Below are positions 45,749 through 57,387 of a DNA stretch of 64,000 bases, one piece after another. How positions within the stretch are numbered: the first letter of the stretch is position 1; every line of letters starts with the position of its first letter. The notes beneath the pieces are model-generated. The model saw nothing but the letters and a program-made list of their open reading frames with translations. It was not told the DNA's origin and ran no database searches. Location: positions 248,001-312,000 of the forward strand of contig JAJEKV010000260.1 in the NCBI GenBank assembly GCA_021234155.1, in the 5' to 3' direction. The translations under genes and the position numbers were made by a program. Origin of the DNA: Isoetes taiwanensis. Its lineage: Eukaryota; Streptophyta; Lycopodiopsida; Isoetales; Isoetaceae.

Positions 45749-46011
45749 TTCCTTGGTACTCTAAACATTTTCAAGTCGATTTAAATCTAGCTTGTTAGGA
45801 GTACATAAAGAGCCTGTGAATACCTACTTTTTTGCATAATGTGTATCTGGTTGGTTATCCAACATCCAAAGAAAATATATGACCTGTATTCAGATATAAA
45901 ACGAGTCTGATAGATAACAAACCTTCTTATATATGTAGCAGTGTATTCATCTCGAAAGCATTTTCTTCAGCTTGAAACTTAAACATTTATTGGTCAAGGT
46001 TTCAACCTAAA

Positions 46012-46225
46012 CACTACAAGAGAATATTGATTTTTTGTCATTTTTGTTTTTTTGTCACTAAAATAACATGTCAAAAAACTGATACAAAAGTGACAATAAC
46101 AAGATTGGTGAAACTTAAATGACAATAATATGACAATGGAGTGATGTAACAGGGACAAAAAGTATGACAAAAAGAATGATGTAAATGTGACTGTAATGTT
46201 ATGATAGACTGACATAGTTTTGGCA
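46012..46225 (+). mobile_element. CACTA-type transposon end
   Basis: Starts CACTACAAGAGAATATTG, the classic CACTACAAGA end of plant En/Spm elements. The next 200 bases are filled with short TGACA/TGTCA words in both orientations, as in the subterminal repeats where such transposases bind. I do not find the matching CTTGTAGTG end in the window, so it is a solo end or part of a larger broken element. Confidence 0.6.
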
Positions 46226-46679
46226 GGAGGTACAAGAATGGGCTGAGGAAGTTTAAGTTGGCCTGCATCAAGCATGCACGTGGGTTTGTATCAAGATGGC
46301 TAGGCTAGGGATGAGGAAGAAGCCAAATTTGTGGCTGATTCTGTAAACAAAAGATTGTATCCTGATGCAGTGAAAGTGGCTCAACATTCAACATTGGATG
46401 AGAAATTGAGTGAGCTCATATACAGGGTCATAGATTTTCTTGATTTTCTGACTTCACAGATGTGGGAACTTTGGCAGATAATTAGCACAATCATTTAAAT
46501 AGACATCCTCATCTAAGGGATGATAACATTGCGTGATCATGCTCAAAATTCCACTTGAAATTTAAAGAAGTCTGTAAAATTAAAAGCTAAACATGGACAT
46601 TGAACAGTAAGCACGTCTTCTCATATCCATGGAAGCTGATATTAATACCTTATCATGCTTAAATTGTCTATTCGGCACT

Positions 46680-46960
46680 GGGGCTAATGCTTCAGGGTAA
46701 ATTGTAGCAGGGCCAAATCCATGTGAACATGTTAATCAAAATAAACTGGAATAGATTATCGCAAACACAAACTAATACGCATGAACATGCCCTTGGTAGA
46801 GAATTGGGTACAACCTTGGCCTCGGCATCTTTTCAAAAGACTTTTATACCACTGAGCATTTTACCAAATGCATCCTTGTATGGTAAGAATTTGCAAAAAT
46901 AGCATGCACATGGATTTGGACCTGCTACAACCAACCCCGAAGCATTAGCCACAGCACCGA
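46680..46960. repeat. Inverted repeat pair, ~55-base arms
   Basis: GGCTAATGCTTCAGGGT...TTGTAGCAGGGCCAAATCC (46680-46735) recurs inverted at about 46900-46955. The inverted copy lies in a 62-codon minus frame (46833-47021) that I do not recognise. Confidence 0.5.
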
Positions 46961-47039
46961 GTAGAAATTTTCTATGCTTGACGCTCATCCCAAAAAATGC
47001 ATCTAAGTTTTGTGCTTGCATGGTGTATGCATACTAAAA

Positions 47040-47630
47040 GCTTCTTTGTCATATGTTTTGGTCATCGCTGCAGGCATGGCATATTTAAAGTAGCTGGCTA
47101 AACTTGAACATCAACAAAAGTGTAAATTACATACCAAATATTAGATCCTTTGCAACAGAAAAGAACCATTTTAATTAGAAAATCTGGTGCTAGTAAATTA
47201 GATCGAGAATTGTTCCATATGTCAGCAGCTTCCGATATGATTGTTTTTTAATTTAAAAGCTTTCAAATGCCTGCCCAGAGGAGAATCTGATTTAAACAAC
47301 ATTAATTCATCTGTTATGTTTGGAAACATGTTCTGTGTTCTAAAAGAACAAAAATGTCAAAAACGCACAAAGGTAATATTTTTTCTATGATTATTGGTCT
47401 AATTTGAAGGTAAATGTTTTTCCTATGATAATTGATCTAATTTGCAAGCTTCCAAATGCCTGTCCATTTGAACAATATTAGTTCATATGTTATATTTGAA
47501 AACATGTTCTTTGTATTTCCTTAGCATAAATCTGTAACGCATTCATAGTAGGAATTTTGAAATGGCCCTTTTTGCTTCAAATGAAAGAATATTCCTTCGT
47601 GCCACCATTCAATTTAGTACAATCAAATGA
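47040..47630. other. AT-rich spacer
   Basis: A ~70-base segment (TCTATGATTATTGGTCTAAT / CCTATGATAATTGATCTAAT) is roughly duplicated around 47385-47470. No gene. Confidence 0.4.
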
Positions 47631-47639
47631 ACCATCACC

Positions 47640-49195
47640 TAAACCTTAGGCTTGCTCATTTGATAGTAGTATCGGGGTTCGTCAGGGATGCCCTCTCTCT
47701 CCAACATTGTTTGGGCTTTACATTGATCAATTGGAGAGCTGGCTTGCTGATAATGGGGGCGATGGAGCTCACCTTCTCTATCGGATCATCAGGACGGTTA
47801 ATATATGCGATGATGTGGACCTCCTAGCTTACACACCGGACAGACATGCAAGCGACATCTCGATGCCACGGACACGATACATGCCAAGCGCCCGATATCT
47901 TGGCGTCAACCTGGCCAAGACTAAGGTGGTTTTCATATCATCTTCACGTCGGTAGGGTCCCCTCCTTCCGATTACCAAGGCGAATGTGGAAGTTGCATCC
48001 ACATACAAGTATTTGGGAGTGGAGTTTCCTTCTACTATGCCTTTGGGACACATCCATACGACTACGAGTGGCGGTGGAAGGCACTATATGCAATGCAAAA
48101 CAATAGTCATAGAGGCGGAGTTGTATGATTGGGCCCATCAGTCACACACTGTTCAAGGTCTTAGTAGAGAACTGTCCTTTTATATGGGGGTGGAAGTATG
48201 AGGCCCGGTAGTATCACTGCTACTTGGAATGACTTGGGCAGGTCCGAGAAAGCCTTCTTAGTACGAGCACTAGGGGTGAAGTCCACGGTCCCATATCAAA
48301 TTCTACTTGCGAGGAGCGGGGATTCTTGCCTCTTCGAGAGGGGACCTTGATCGCCACATTGTCTATTTTGAAGGTGGTCAATATGGGCGATGCTCGTCTC
48401 CCTAAACTAGTTTATATCATGGCAATGGGGCGCGGCGCCCTCAAGGCCCGGAGGGAAAAAGAGAGCTCAATGGTTGGCTAGATGGAATGTGCGGGGAGCG
48501 AGGTGCATACATGTGCAAGAGCAGGTCGCCATAGCTTGAGGCAATATCTTGGCGCTTGCTTCTTCGGCAAAGCTTTGGGATGCCAATGCCCTTGAACATG
48601 TCAAGGCAAAGACACTATCGGGCCACATAAATCCCGCATTACAACGAGGCCCGCAATGCTACCTGCGTACCCACTTGCCCATGAAAAGGTGCGGACTCAT
48701 TGCCTCCATTAGCGCGCGGGGGCACATCATCTTGAATTGAGGCGGGCAGATGGATTGGTGAGACACGCCGGGGGCGGGCTCTGTCAATGCTGCCAAATGG
48801 GAGTCATTGAGGATGAATCTCATACCCTTCAAAGTTGCTTTCGGCCTAATACGATCAAATTCCGGGCCGCTATGCGTGGAGTTAGTCGAACTGGCCGGCC
48901 GTTACATGTGACATTGAGCACGGCATCCGTCTGGTCTTTGGGATCATACCTTCGAGGAGGTTATGGACATGCGAGATCAGCTATGTCCTCGGGCACACTT
49001 GACATGTATATATACATTGATGTATACTTGTACAGTTTGACAGCATTCTTATTACTGCCACGGTTTTTCCCTCGAAAACCCTTCCCGAGTGGGGTTTTTA
49101 ACTTGGGACGATAATAAGTTTGTTGCGCTCCTTGTGGGTCCCATAGGCCGATTGGCCTCGATGGGACGATAAAAATCATTCTCATTCTCATTCTT
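47640..49195 (+). mobile_element. LINE copy E with (TTCTCA)n tail
   Basis: Starts inside RT at IGVRQGCPLSPTLFGLYIDQ (47665-47730). The catalytic box reads ICDDVDLLAYT (about 47803-47835) where copy D has YADDVDLLAHI, so the first two residues are changed. NLAKTKVVFISSSRR and YKYLGVEFPS follow, then VKAKTLSGHINPALQRGPQC, the finger CQCCQMGVIEDESHTLQSC (about 48776-48836) and WSLGSYLRGG. The 3' end has GAAAACCCTTCCCGAGTGGG and a perfect terminal hairpin (GTCCCAT-AGGCC-GATT-GGCCT-CG-ATGGGAC, 49138-49166), then TTCTCA repeats. Frameshifts break it. Confidence 0.82.
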
Positions 49196-49199
49196 TAAG

Positions 49200-50580
49200 G
49201 CGGTTGCCAACAGCGGCTGAAACTTTGAACAATGTTATGAATTTAAGAGCATTCAAAAAATAGATGGCAATAGAGATTGATTCTATCACATGCTCAATGA
49301 ATGCGTCAGGATCCATATGTTTTATTCCTTATCTTTTGTTTCTTGTAATTAATTCTTGGTTGAAATTTTAATCATCATTAGGTAAAATTGCTAATAAATT
49401 AGATGAAGAATTCTTTCAAATGTCAGCAACCTCCAATATAATTATTTTTGAATTTTTGTGTCTTCTTTGATGCCTTATGCTAAATACAAATGCTATATTA
49501 TTAAACTAGCAGTAAGGCAGGCTTGAGGCAAAGGAAGTGGTGTGGTGAAGAGGGGGATGTTTCATGGAAGTTCTAACTAGCAATTGTTGGTAATTCTCGT
49601 TTAATCAACTTTAATAAAAAAATATATATGTTGGGTGCTAAACACAGCTAGTTTGCCTTTAACATATATAAATGACAACGTTCTAAGACTGGAAAGTCTA
49701 TCGAGACCCATTTGTCATTGTGTTGATAAACTTAGGCAGAAAGGACGTTTGAAAGACCCTTTATTTTCAACAGATGCTTTTCATGTAAATTGTTGTGTTC
49801 CATTTGCACTGTGTTGATAAGCTTGGGCAGTCTTCGGACAGAGGGGTGTGTGCGATGGTTTGGGGCACCCCTTTCTTTCTTTTCTTTTCCCCCTTTTTTG
49901 GGGTGGTGGGGGGATGGATGTGTTGGGGGTATGCGAGTGTGATAAAGAATAGAAGGGAAGGAAGGGTTATGTGGATAAAAGACAATATAGATAGAATAGA
50001 ACTGCATTCCATATACTTTTCATAGGGATGAGGATCCTTATTGACCATTATGTATAGGGGAAGGGAAGCAGGGATTCCCTTTCCACAATGGCAGCTAGGG
50101 GCCACAACCTGCAAAACTTCCACTCCAAAGTTTTTTATGCCTTTCATTGGCCTCACCTTGAGTAACGGCGACCCGCTTTCCATTTTGTTGTCTCTCCTTA
50201 TAAAGCATCATATACTTGGCCAGTTTTGTTTTTTTTTTGGCACTAATTTAAATATTCTGCCTAACGGGATTAATACCATGAACTGTAGTCCATACTTTCA
50301 GTTTCTCAAAAATTATCCAAATGGCCGTAACGCGATTAATCTGCTATTTGTTGTGCTACTAAAATAACACTATGGTTTGTTATAATTGTTGCCCAGATGA
50401 ATAACTTTGCTAGTTAAAGAGTTAATCATATTCAATAGATCCCTTTTCCTCCAAAGATAATGATTGGTCTTTGTTGAAGAAGCATGAAATTATAGATATT
50501 AGGTCTGAGTAGATAACTTTCATGAAAAAATAATGTGAACAAATAATGTGTGGAGAATTTTCCAAGACATTGTAATAAAT
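49200..50580. other. Spacer, no supported gene
   Basis: Several minus and plus frames near 49730-50180 overlap a purine/pyrimidine-rich stretch (49860-49970) and show no domain. Confidence 0.4.
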
Positions 50581-50582
50581 TA

Positions 50583-51010
50583 GATGTAGTGGGTATAAAC
50601 CAATTTGTTTAATGTACATAATAAGGGCATTTTAAACATAGAACTTGATAGAGCAATTGGTGGAGAGGATCATATATATCTAGATCATGTCTATTCTTCT
50701 AAACATATAGATTAAAGGTCATTTATTGTGGCAAAATGCTCCATGGGTAAAATCTACATGGGTTGATCACCTCAAGGGTAATTTAAGGGAGATATAGAAC
50801 TTCATAGAGCAATTGGTGATAATTAATACGAACATATGTAGTGGGTATAAACCAATTTGTTCGATGTACATAAGGGTATTTTAGACATATAACTTCATAG
50901 ACCAATTGGTTATCTAGATCATGCTTATTTACGCTTCCAGGCATATAAACTAAAGGCCATTTATGGTGGCAAAATGCTCCATGGATAAAATCCTCCATGG
51001 GTTGATGAAC
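50583..51010. repeat. Tandem duplication, ~245-base unit
   Basis: GGGTATAAACCAATTTGTTT, ATGTACATAA-GGG, AACTT-ATAGAGCAATTGGT, TCTAGATCATG and GGCAAAATGCTCCATGG occur in the same order in 50588-50765 and 50833-51003. Confidence 0.7.
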
Positions 51011-51217
51011 TCAGTGGCAATCGACTAATCTGGACCATTGGTCTAGGAAATCTACCACAGCATATTCCGTATGCAGCAAGCATAGTCGTTCCTTCAATAT
51101 CAAGATGGGGTCAAACTGCTATTACCACGTCACCCTGACTTGGTAACCATAGGATGAAAGTCAATGATATAGTCAACTAAAGAACATGGAATCGAACTAC
51201 ATATCGTAAGGAAATGT

Positions 51218-51395
51218 CTGGTATAGTATAGAAGAAACCCAAGAACTTTGCACCAATTGTGTATGTTATTTTTTTTAACCAATTGGGTATGTTATTTCTT
51301 TGAACAAATAATCTTGTACAGAAGAAACACAAGAACTTTGCACCAATTGTGTATGTTATTTCTTTGAACAAATAATCCTGCATAGGCATATGTGC
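51218..51395. repeat. Tandem duplication, ~90-base unit
   Basis: AAGAACTTTGCACCAATTGT followed by GTATGTTATTTCTTTGAACA occurs twice, with a third partial piece between. Confidence 0.7.
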
Positions 51396-51695
51396 TTGCA
51401 AAAGGCAACTACCTTGCATGGAAATGAAGGGAACTTTAAATTAAAACCAGAACAAGATCTAGCAATCAGGCCCACTGCCATAACCTTGCTAAACAAACAT
51501 CTGCCGCCACCATGGTCACACAAATGTCACTTGCCGCTGTGCCGCACGAACAATGCCTCAAAAATATAAACCCTAACCTCGAAAAAGGAGATGTAGAAAA
51601 ACGAAAATACGTTCCACCATCAACATTGTACGCCCCACTATATTAATACCACAAGTTAACCTTACAAGATCATATGTCCACCCAGTCCCCCTCCA

Positions 51696-51790
51696 CAATT
51701 TCGAAAGATAATTTCATGAAGCAAGTAACCTTTTTCATGTGGCACAAGTTCGAAAGATAATTTCATGAAGCAAGTAACCTTTTCCATGTG
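51696..51790. repeat. 46-base tandem duplication
   Basis: TTCGAAAGATAATTTCATGA then AGCAAGTAACCTTTT-CATGTGGCA, twice in a row and almost identical, so recent. Confidence 0.75.
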
Positions 51791-51849
51791 GCATCTTTAT
51801 GGGACTCCTATCATCGAAGAATATGTTTGCATCATACACGAATGAATAT

Positions 51850-51960
51850 TGTGGAAATATGAGGTCGATGAGATGACCACACCAAAATTTTTGGACAAAG
51901 AATTGGTTGTGGAAATATGAGGTAGATGAGATGCCCACACCAAACGACAAAGAATTGGTG
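51850..51960. repeat. ~57-base tandem duplication
   Basis: TGTGGAAATATGAGGTCGAT then GAGATG-CCACACCAAA...GACAAAGAATTGG, twice. Confidence 0.7.
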
Positions 51961-52139
51961 TACTTGGTCATCTTGTAAAGGAAATTTGGACTTATGAAAA
52001 ATATGAAAGATTGTTTCGGATACGACATGCCAACGACATGCCAGGCCTTCGAAATCCGAAATTCACAAGAATGACGCAAAAGTCGCATTCTAGTAGACTG
52101 TATCATGAACACTAAAGTAATGTTCGTCAGAGAAGCCAT

Positions 52140-53470
52140 AAAGCTTCATAATCCATACAAATGCAATACAAATGCCATATAAATTTTACATATAAGAAGA
52201 TGGGAATACCTCCACGTACACCCTTTTTCTTGCCAATGTCTGTCGATTATTTCTAACTACCACAGCTCCAGCAACTTTCTGAATTCAGCATAAAATTAGG
52301 GCTACTTTCTTCCAATGTTGTAATGGAAGTAAAATGAATACAATAGATCGAAGCTAAGCTACTGTATTTCTGCAGATACGTAGAAGTATCAAGACCATGT
52401 TTAACTTGCGACTTTCTCTGCCTCTTAGCTTTACATACATTGTATCCCCTAACTTTGAATGATGCCTCATCATGTCTGCACTGAGTAGATTTGCAGGCAA
52501 AATAACCCAGATACACAGAGCTGGATGACGCCTTATGATTATGCTGTATGATCTTTTTACAATAATCTGCTGGTTTTTACAAGGAAAAGCTTTAGATCTA
52601 ATGTAACTTCTTGACAACATTGTCATAAATTGGGTCTGTTTTTCTTAAACAGTTCCAACATGGTAAGAGTTTCATTCAACGCAGATCTGTTGCACCAACG
52701 GAGATCTCCTGCAATTGTTCTAGACTGCTATAGAATTCTCCCTAGCTCTTACGTCTAGCTTGTTTCTATCTTAAGTAACAATAATCAGATGCATATATAA
52801 ATATTAGAAAAGCATGGTACAGAGAAATGATTTAAGGCAATCAGACAAGTGAATTTAGCAAATACTACATAACATACAAGCACACCCACAAGTTATAAAC
52901 ATATAGAATCTAACACAGAATACCAAATTTTGACATTAAATAAAATCAATTGAACATCAGATCAAGAAAGAGCCAATACAGATTTATATTATAAAAGACA
53001 AGATGACAAAATGTATTGTATGTCGATGATATGATATTAAGTGGAACTTTCGACCCCATGCATATGGAGCAAAGTTGCAATCTGCAATTATTGCAGCAAT
53101 CAGGAGCTGCATTTATCTAGTGCAGCAATGCAGAAACATGGTTGGTGAGATTCTGACTTACATTGGTGTAGATGCATATCTTGGGTCTTGCAAATTTTAA
53201 ATTCTTTGGCCGTCGTGTTCATCACAGTCCGATGGGCAGGCCTTGCTTGCAATATTGTCTTGGTCCTTGCAGATTCCTATATCAAAAGGCCTTGGGAAAG
53301 CTCAGACAAATATGATGACTAATCAGGACAAAAGGTCGAGGTTGACAATAGCGGTTTTAAAGTATGATAGACATTTTAAGCAGGGACTAAAATTGCCCAA
53401 GAAAAGTGTATCATAATTGAAAGGTAAGTCCCCAAGGGAAGTATTCCGCTAAACTCTAGTACAAGTTAAT
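52140..53470. other. Spacer, no supported gene
   Basis: Minus frames at 52253-52626 contain a Lys/Arg-rich stretch (CKAKRQRKSQVK) but no family signature; they could be a stray exon. Confidence 0.35.
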
Positions 53471-53479
53471 CAGCAAATA

Positions 53480-53990
53480 GTGGGAGGAACAAATAAATGG
53501 GACATGCCAGACCTGCATAGCTTTTGACAATTGAAATATTGGTGTCACAGAAGAAGCAAAGGCAAAGATGGAGGACATATATAATGCATGCGCCAACCTG
53601 CCATGCTGTTAATACCATGATGCAATCAAAAGCAGGGAGAAACTCCACTTGATGTGTTGAACCACAGCCTTTGTGCGCAACGCACCCATAGTCCTGTTAC
53701 ATATAGAAAGACGATTAGAGAAACATAAGCAGGAGAACAACACCAATAAGGTTCTTGGCCCATGTATGTAATAATGTGGTGGCAGTGTGAACATCAACAG
53801 CACTGAAAGGGTCGTCAAGAAGATAGGTATCAGCATCATTGTAAACTGCTCTTGCTAGCTGAATTTGATGTTTTACCACCACTAAGGTTTGGTCCTCTCT
53901 CTCCAATTTCTTTTAAATCACCATGAGAAAGTTCTGAAAGGTATTTTTCCAGGGCACAAGCATCTTGTACGTTGCATCATCAAACACAAT
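53480..53990 (-). pseudogene. ABCC (MRP)-type transporter NBD1 fragment
   Basis: The minus strand shows [14 protein letters not shown] (signature, about 53915-53870), then after a one-base frame shift [20 protein letters not shown] and [15 protein letters not shown] (Walker B and D-loop, about 53877-53770). A separate exon-like block starts at 53693 after ATATGTAACAG and reads TMGALRTKAVV, then HQVEFLPAFDCIMVLTAW (H-loop region). This is the C-terminal half of the first nucleotide-binding domain of a vacuolar ABCC transporter. The Walker A part, membrane domains and second NBD are absent. The frame change inside the signature argues for a pseudogene; a sequencing error there cannot be excluded. 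Confidence 0.7.
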
Positions 53991-54639
53991 TTTATGTCAT
54001 GCTACTAGTGTGCTATTATTATCGTTATACGAACTCATCTAGACTGCAAGGGACTTTCTAGCTGCAGATCAACAGATGACAACCTGCACAGATGACATCA
54101 CTAAAGTATGTAAGAACTAATTTGGATGCTACCCTGCCTCACAAACCTGTGCTAAGTAGCTTGCCTGTACTATCCTTCACACCAGCCGAATCTTCACCTT
54201 TTAACACTCTGTTATGACCCTTAACCTGCAACATGTCATTGTTCTGAACACGACCATTTAGTACTGGAAATCCCATCTCCTAAAGGTATCAAAGACCTAG
54301 TTCCTACAGTCCATAAGACTAAATTTACTTCCAACAGATGCAGATGCAGGAACTCTCTTTCGTGGACCTCTTCCTGCAGGTGTCAAAGCAAGTACATAGG
54401 GCTTAGGCTTACAATACTATCGTTTCTTTCATCCAAGCTTGTAGTTTTTGAGTACCTATTTTTCAAGATCCCTAGCTCTTGCTTCTGAAGATCCCTAAGG
54501 GTGGAAGCTCGATTGACGGAAACATAGAGAGCAGGAATAGAGATTGGGCATCGCCCAAAAGGCAGAATTCTAATTTCTGGGAGTTTTTTAATGATTCCAA
54601 GCCGTTGATGCGAAAAAATTGTAGATTGTTCAATTGTGC

Positions 54640-57387
54640 TTATGTGGCTATACAAGTGGATAGGCTAGGAAGCCAAGTAATGTTGCAAGGGGTGTTAGGC
54701 AAGCCTGCTAATGTCACACTAAGTTGCCGCTGTTGTAACTTTTGCATTTCACTCATTTTCCTGTCCACCATATGAGCATCAACACAGATGTTTGACATGA
54801 GTATGTATCCTGCTGTACAGTGTGGATCCATATGAACCATTTCATAAAAACATTTTCTCCCTAGCTCCACATCTCCATGCATTCTGCAAGCACTTAAAAG
54901 AGATGTCCACCCAAAAATATTAGGTTCCCCGCCTGTTTGGAGCAGCATTTTTGCTTCTTGTAAGCGTCCTGAACGACCAAGCAGATCAACAATGCATGCA
55001 AAATGGTGCTTATTTGGTCTAATAGAATGCTCCTCCCTCATGGATTTGAAGTATTGACAACCTTCTTCAACCAGACCAGTATGACTGCAAGCGACGAGGA
55101 TAGAAGTAAATGTTGATTCATCTGGTTCAACTTCTCTTTGCATGCTCTTAAGACATGTTATAGCAAAAGCCGCATCTCCATTTTGTGCATATGCCCCAAT
55201 TATTGCATTCCATGAGGCCACATCTTGGTTGGTCAAGTTATTAAAGACTTTGTTAGCTTCATCCATGCTACCACATCTAGCATACATATCAACAATGGCA
55301 CTCTCAATAACAAGGTCTAACTGAGGACCCCTTTCCATGATCCGGTTATGAATAAGCTTCCCATGACTTATAGCCCCTGCATTGGCACACGCTTTTAAAC
55401 TGCTTAAAAATGTCTCTCTATTTGGCTCGATTCCCCCCTCCTCCATTTCCTTGAACAGTTCTAGAGGAATTCTTCCCTCTCCACTCTGGGCATATCCTAA
55501 AATAATTATATTCCAAGACACCACATCCCTCTTCTCCAACCTGCTAAAAACATCTCGTGCCTTCTCAATGTTGCCACATTTTGCCAACATATCAAGCATG
55601 CAATTTGCCAGAGTACCATCCAATTGCAGTCCAGACTTGATTATCTGTTCATCCACAAAGCCAAGGTCACCAATGCTACAACACGCTTTTAGCAAAGACA
55701 AAAATGTAACTCTGTCTGGCCTTATATCTCTTTCTTGCATTTCTTTGAAACAGTTGAATGCAAGAAGACCCTTTCCAACCTGTGCATATCCTGCAATCAT
55801 TGCATTCCATGATACAAGGTCCCTATTTGACAAGTTCTCAAAAACTTTGCAAGCCTCCAACATGTCCCCACATTTGGCATATGTATCAATGAGGGTATTC
55901 CCCACAGCAAGATCCTGTCCAAGCCCACTGCTTCTAAGCTGACGATGAATGAGGACACATTTGTCTCTGTCTTTTATACGCCCACTAGCTTTCAGAATGC
56001 TCAAGAAAGTTATTTTGTCAGCCTTCATGCCTTCCTCATGCATTTTGGCATAAAGTTCAAGTGCCTGGAGACCTCTTCCATGCTGGACATATCCACCCAA
56101 CAATGCATTCCACATCACCAAGTCACGATTCGGTAGCTTATCAAAAACTTCCCATGCCTCCTCTAGGCTACCACATTTTGCATACATATCTATGAGAGCA
56201 CTTGCCAGAACACAATCTGATCTAAGTCCACTATGTATTATTCTGTTATGAATAAGCTTGCCTTGCTCTATATTGACTATGTTCATGCAAATTTTTAATG
56301 CACTTAGGAAGGTGGCTTTATCTGGGCTTACATTTTGCTCTTGCATCTGCTGGTATAATTCTAATGCAGGAAAAAGTTCTCCATGATGTAAATATCGTGT
56401 GATCATTGTATTCCATAAAATTACATCACGATTTGCCAGTTTATTAAAGACAATGTATGCCTCTCTTATGCTCCCACATTTAGCATATGTATCAATCAAT
56501 GTATTTGCAAGAGCCACATCCAGGTCGAGACAGCTTGCAATGACATAGCTATGGATCAACCTGCCCCGACTTATGGTAGCAATATTGCCTGATGCCTTCA
56601 ACATTCCTAAGAAGGTTACCCTGTTTGGTGATATACCTCGCATTTGCATCGTGCTAAAAAGATCAAAAGCAGGAAGAGGATTCTCGTGTTGGGCATATTC
56701 AGAAATAATTAAATTCCAGGATACCACATCTCTGTTCTGCAATTTATGCAACAGCATGTATGCCTCCTTGAGGCTTCCACATTTAGCATATACATCAACA
56801 AGTGTATTTTCTAAAATGTCATCCATTATGAGATCATCAATGGTCTGGCCATGAATAAGCCTCCCAAGAATGAGGGTGGCTGTTATAGAACATGCTTGGA
56901 GTACAGCAACAGAAGAAAAGGTGTCAGTGTACATACCTGATTCTTGCATTCTTTGATACATATCAAGAGAAGTTTTGCATTGTCCAAGCTTTGCATTTGC
57001 CAGAACTATTGAACTCCATGTGTAAACATTGGGCATTGCGACCCTATCAAAAACTTGGTTAGCCTCCACCAAATGTTCATGAGATGAGAAGAGACGTATG
57101 AGATGGAAGCCCAGGAAGGCATCTGAATCGCGTCCTTTGAATATCAACAAAGACCGAAACCGCCTAATATGATCATCTTTGGAGCACTTACGCAAGAGGG
57201 AGCTGAGGATTTTCTCCGGAAGGGGTTGCAATATGGACTCAACAATGTTAAATACTTCGTCCAGATGACCCTTCTCAACAGATATCCTCAAACTTCGAAG
57301 ATCTTCAAACATGCTGGTACTACTTCGCATTAAAAGAACAAATCTTTGGGTACTATGTGTCATGACCAATTCATGTTTTAAGTTCAA
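54640..57387 (-). CDS. Pentatricopeptide repeat protein, PLS-E class, organelle RNA processing
   Basis: A 915-codon intronless frame. Residues ~85-780 are a continuous PPR array. P-type repeats with the xxWNxxI/GY signature recur seven times (VYTWSSIVLANAKLG, VVSWNLIISEYAQH, VILWNTMITRYLHH, LVMWNALLGGYVQH, LVSWNAMIAGYAQV, VVSWNIIILGYAQS, VASWNAIIGAYAQN), alternating with L and S repeats (LIDTYAKCGS, DMYAKCGSLEEA). An E motif follows (FACIVDLLGRSGRLQEA, WTSLLSACRMHGDVELG, YILMSNICVDAHM). The tail then ends; there is no DYW deaminase domain in or just after the frame. Such proteins bind single-stranded organelle RNA and specify C-to-U editing sites or other processing. The N-terminus (from M9, THSTQRFVLLMRSSTS) is basic and Ser-rich, fitting a mitochondrial or plastid transit peptide. 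The true start could be M1 or M9. Confidence 0.92.
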   Translation of the reverse strand: MNLKHELVMTHSTQRFVLLMRSSTSMFEDLRSLRISVEKGHLDEVFNIVESILQPLPEKILSSLLRKCSKDDHIRRFRSLLIFKGRDSDAFLGFHLIRLFSSHEHLVEANQVFDRVAMPNVYTWSSIVLANAKLGQCKTSLDMYQRMQESGMYTDTFSSVAVLQACSITATLILGRLIHGQTIDDLIMDDILENTLVDVYAKCGSLKEAYMLLHKLQNRDVVSWNLIISEYAQHENPLPAFDLFSTMQMRGISPNRVTFLGMLKASGNIATISRGRLIHSYVIASCLDLDVALANTLIDTYAKCGSIREAYIVFNKLANRDVILWNTMITRYLHHGELFPALELYQQMQEQNVSPDKATFLSALKICMNIVNIEQGKLIHNRIIHSGLRSDCVLASALIDMYAKCGSLEEAWEVFDKLPNRDLVMWNALLGGYVQHGRGLQALELYAKMHEEGMKADKITFLSILKASGRIKDRDKCVLIHRQLRSSGLGQDLAVGNTLIDTYAKCGDMLEACKVFENLSNRDLVSWNAMIAGYAQVGKGLLAFNCFKEMQERDIRPDRVTFLSLLKACCSIGDLGFVDEQIIKSGLQLDGTLANCMLDMLAKCGNIEKARDVFSRLEKRDVVSWNIIILGYAQSGEGRIPLELFKEMEEGGIEPNRETFLSSLKACANAGAISHGKLIHNRIMERGPQLDLVIESAIVDMYARCGSMDEANKVFNNLTNQDVASWNAIIGAYAQNGDAAFAITCLKSMQREVEPDESTFTSILVACSHTGLVEEGCQYFKSMREEHSIRPNKHHFACIVDLLGRSGRLQEAKMLLQTGGEPNIFGWTSLLSACRMHGDVELGRKCFYEMVHMDPHCTAGYILMSNICVDAHMVDRKMSEMQKLQQRQLSVTLAGLPNTPCNITWLPSLSTCIAT

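Noticed and set aside
52253-52626. Minus frames with a basic stretch, considered as an exon
   Set aside because: No recognisable domain, no clear splice sites and two overlapping frames; kept as spacer.
54383-54655. Minus frame just downstream of the PPR stop, tested as a DYW domain
   Set aside because: It has no HxE or CxxC deaminase motifs and no DYW end.
55382-55942. 186-codon open frame on the plus strand
   Set aside because: It is antisense to the PPR array; repeated codons there keep the opposite strand open. It has no domain of its own.
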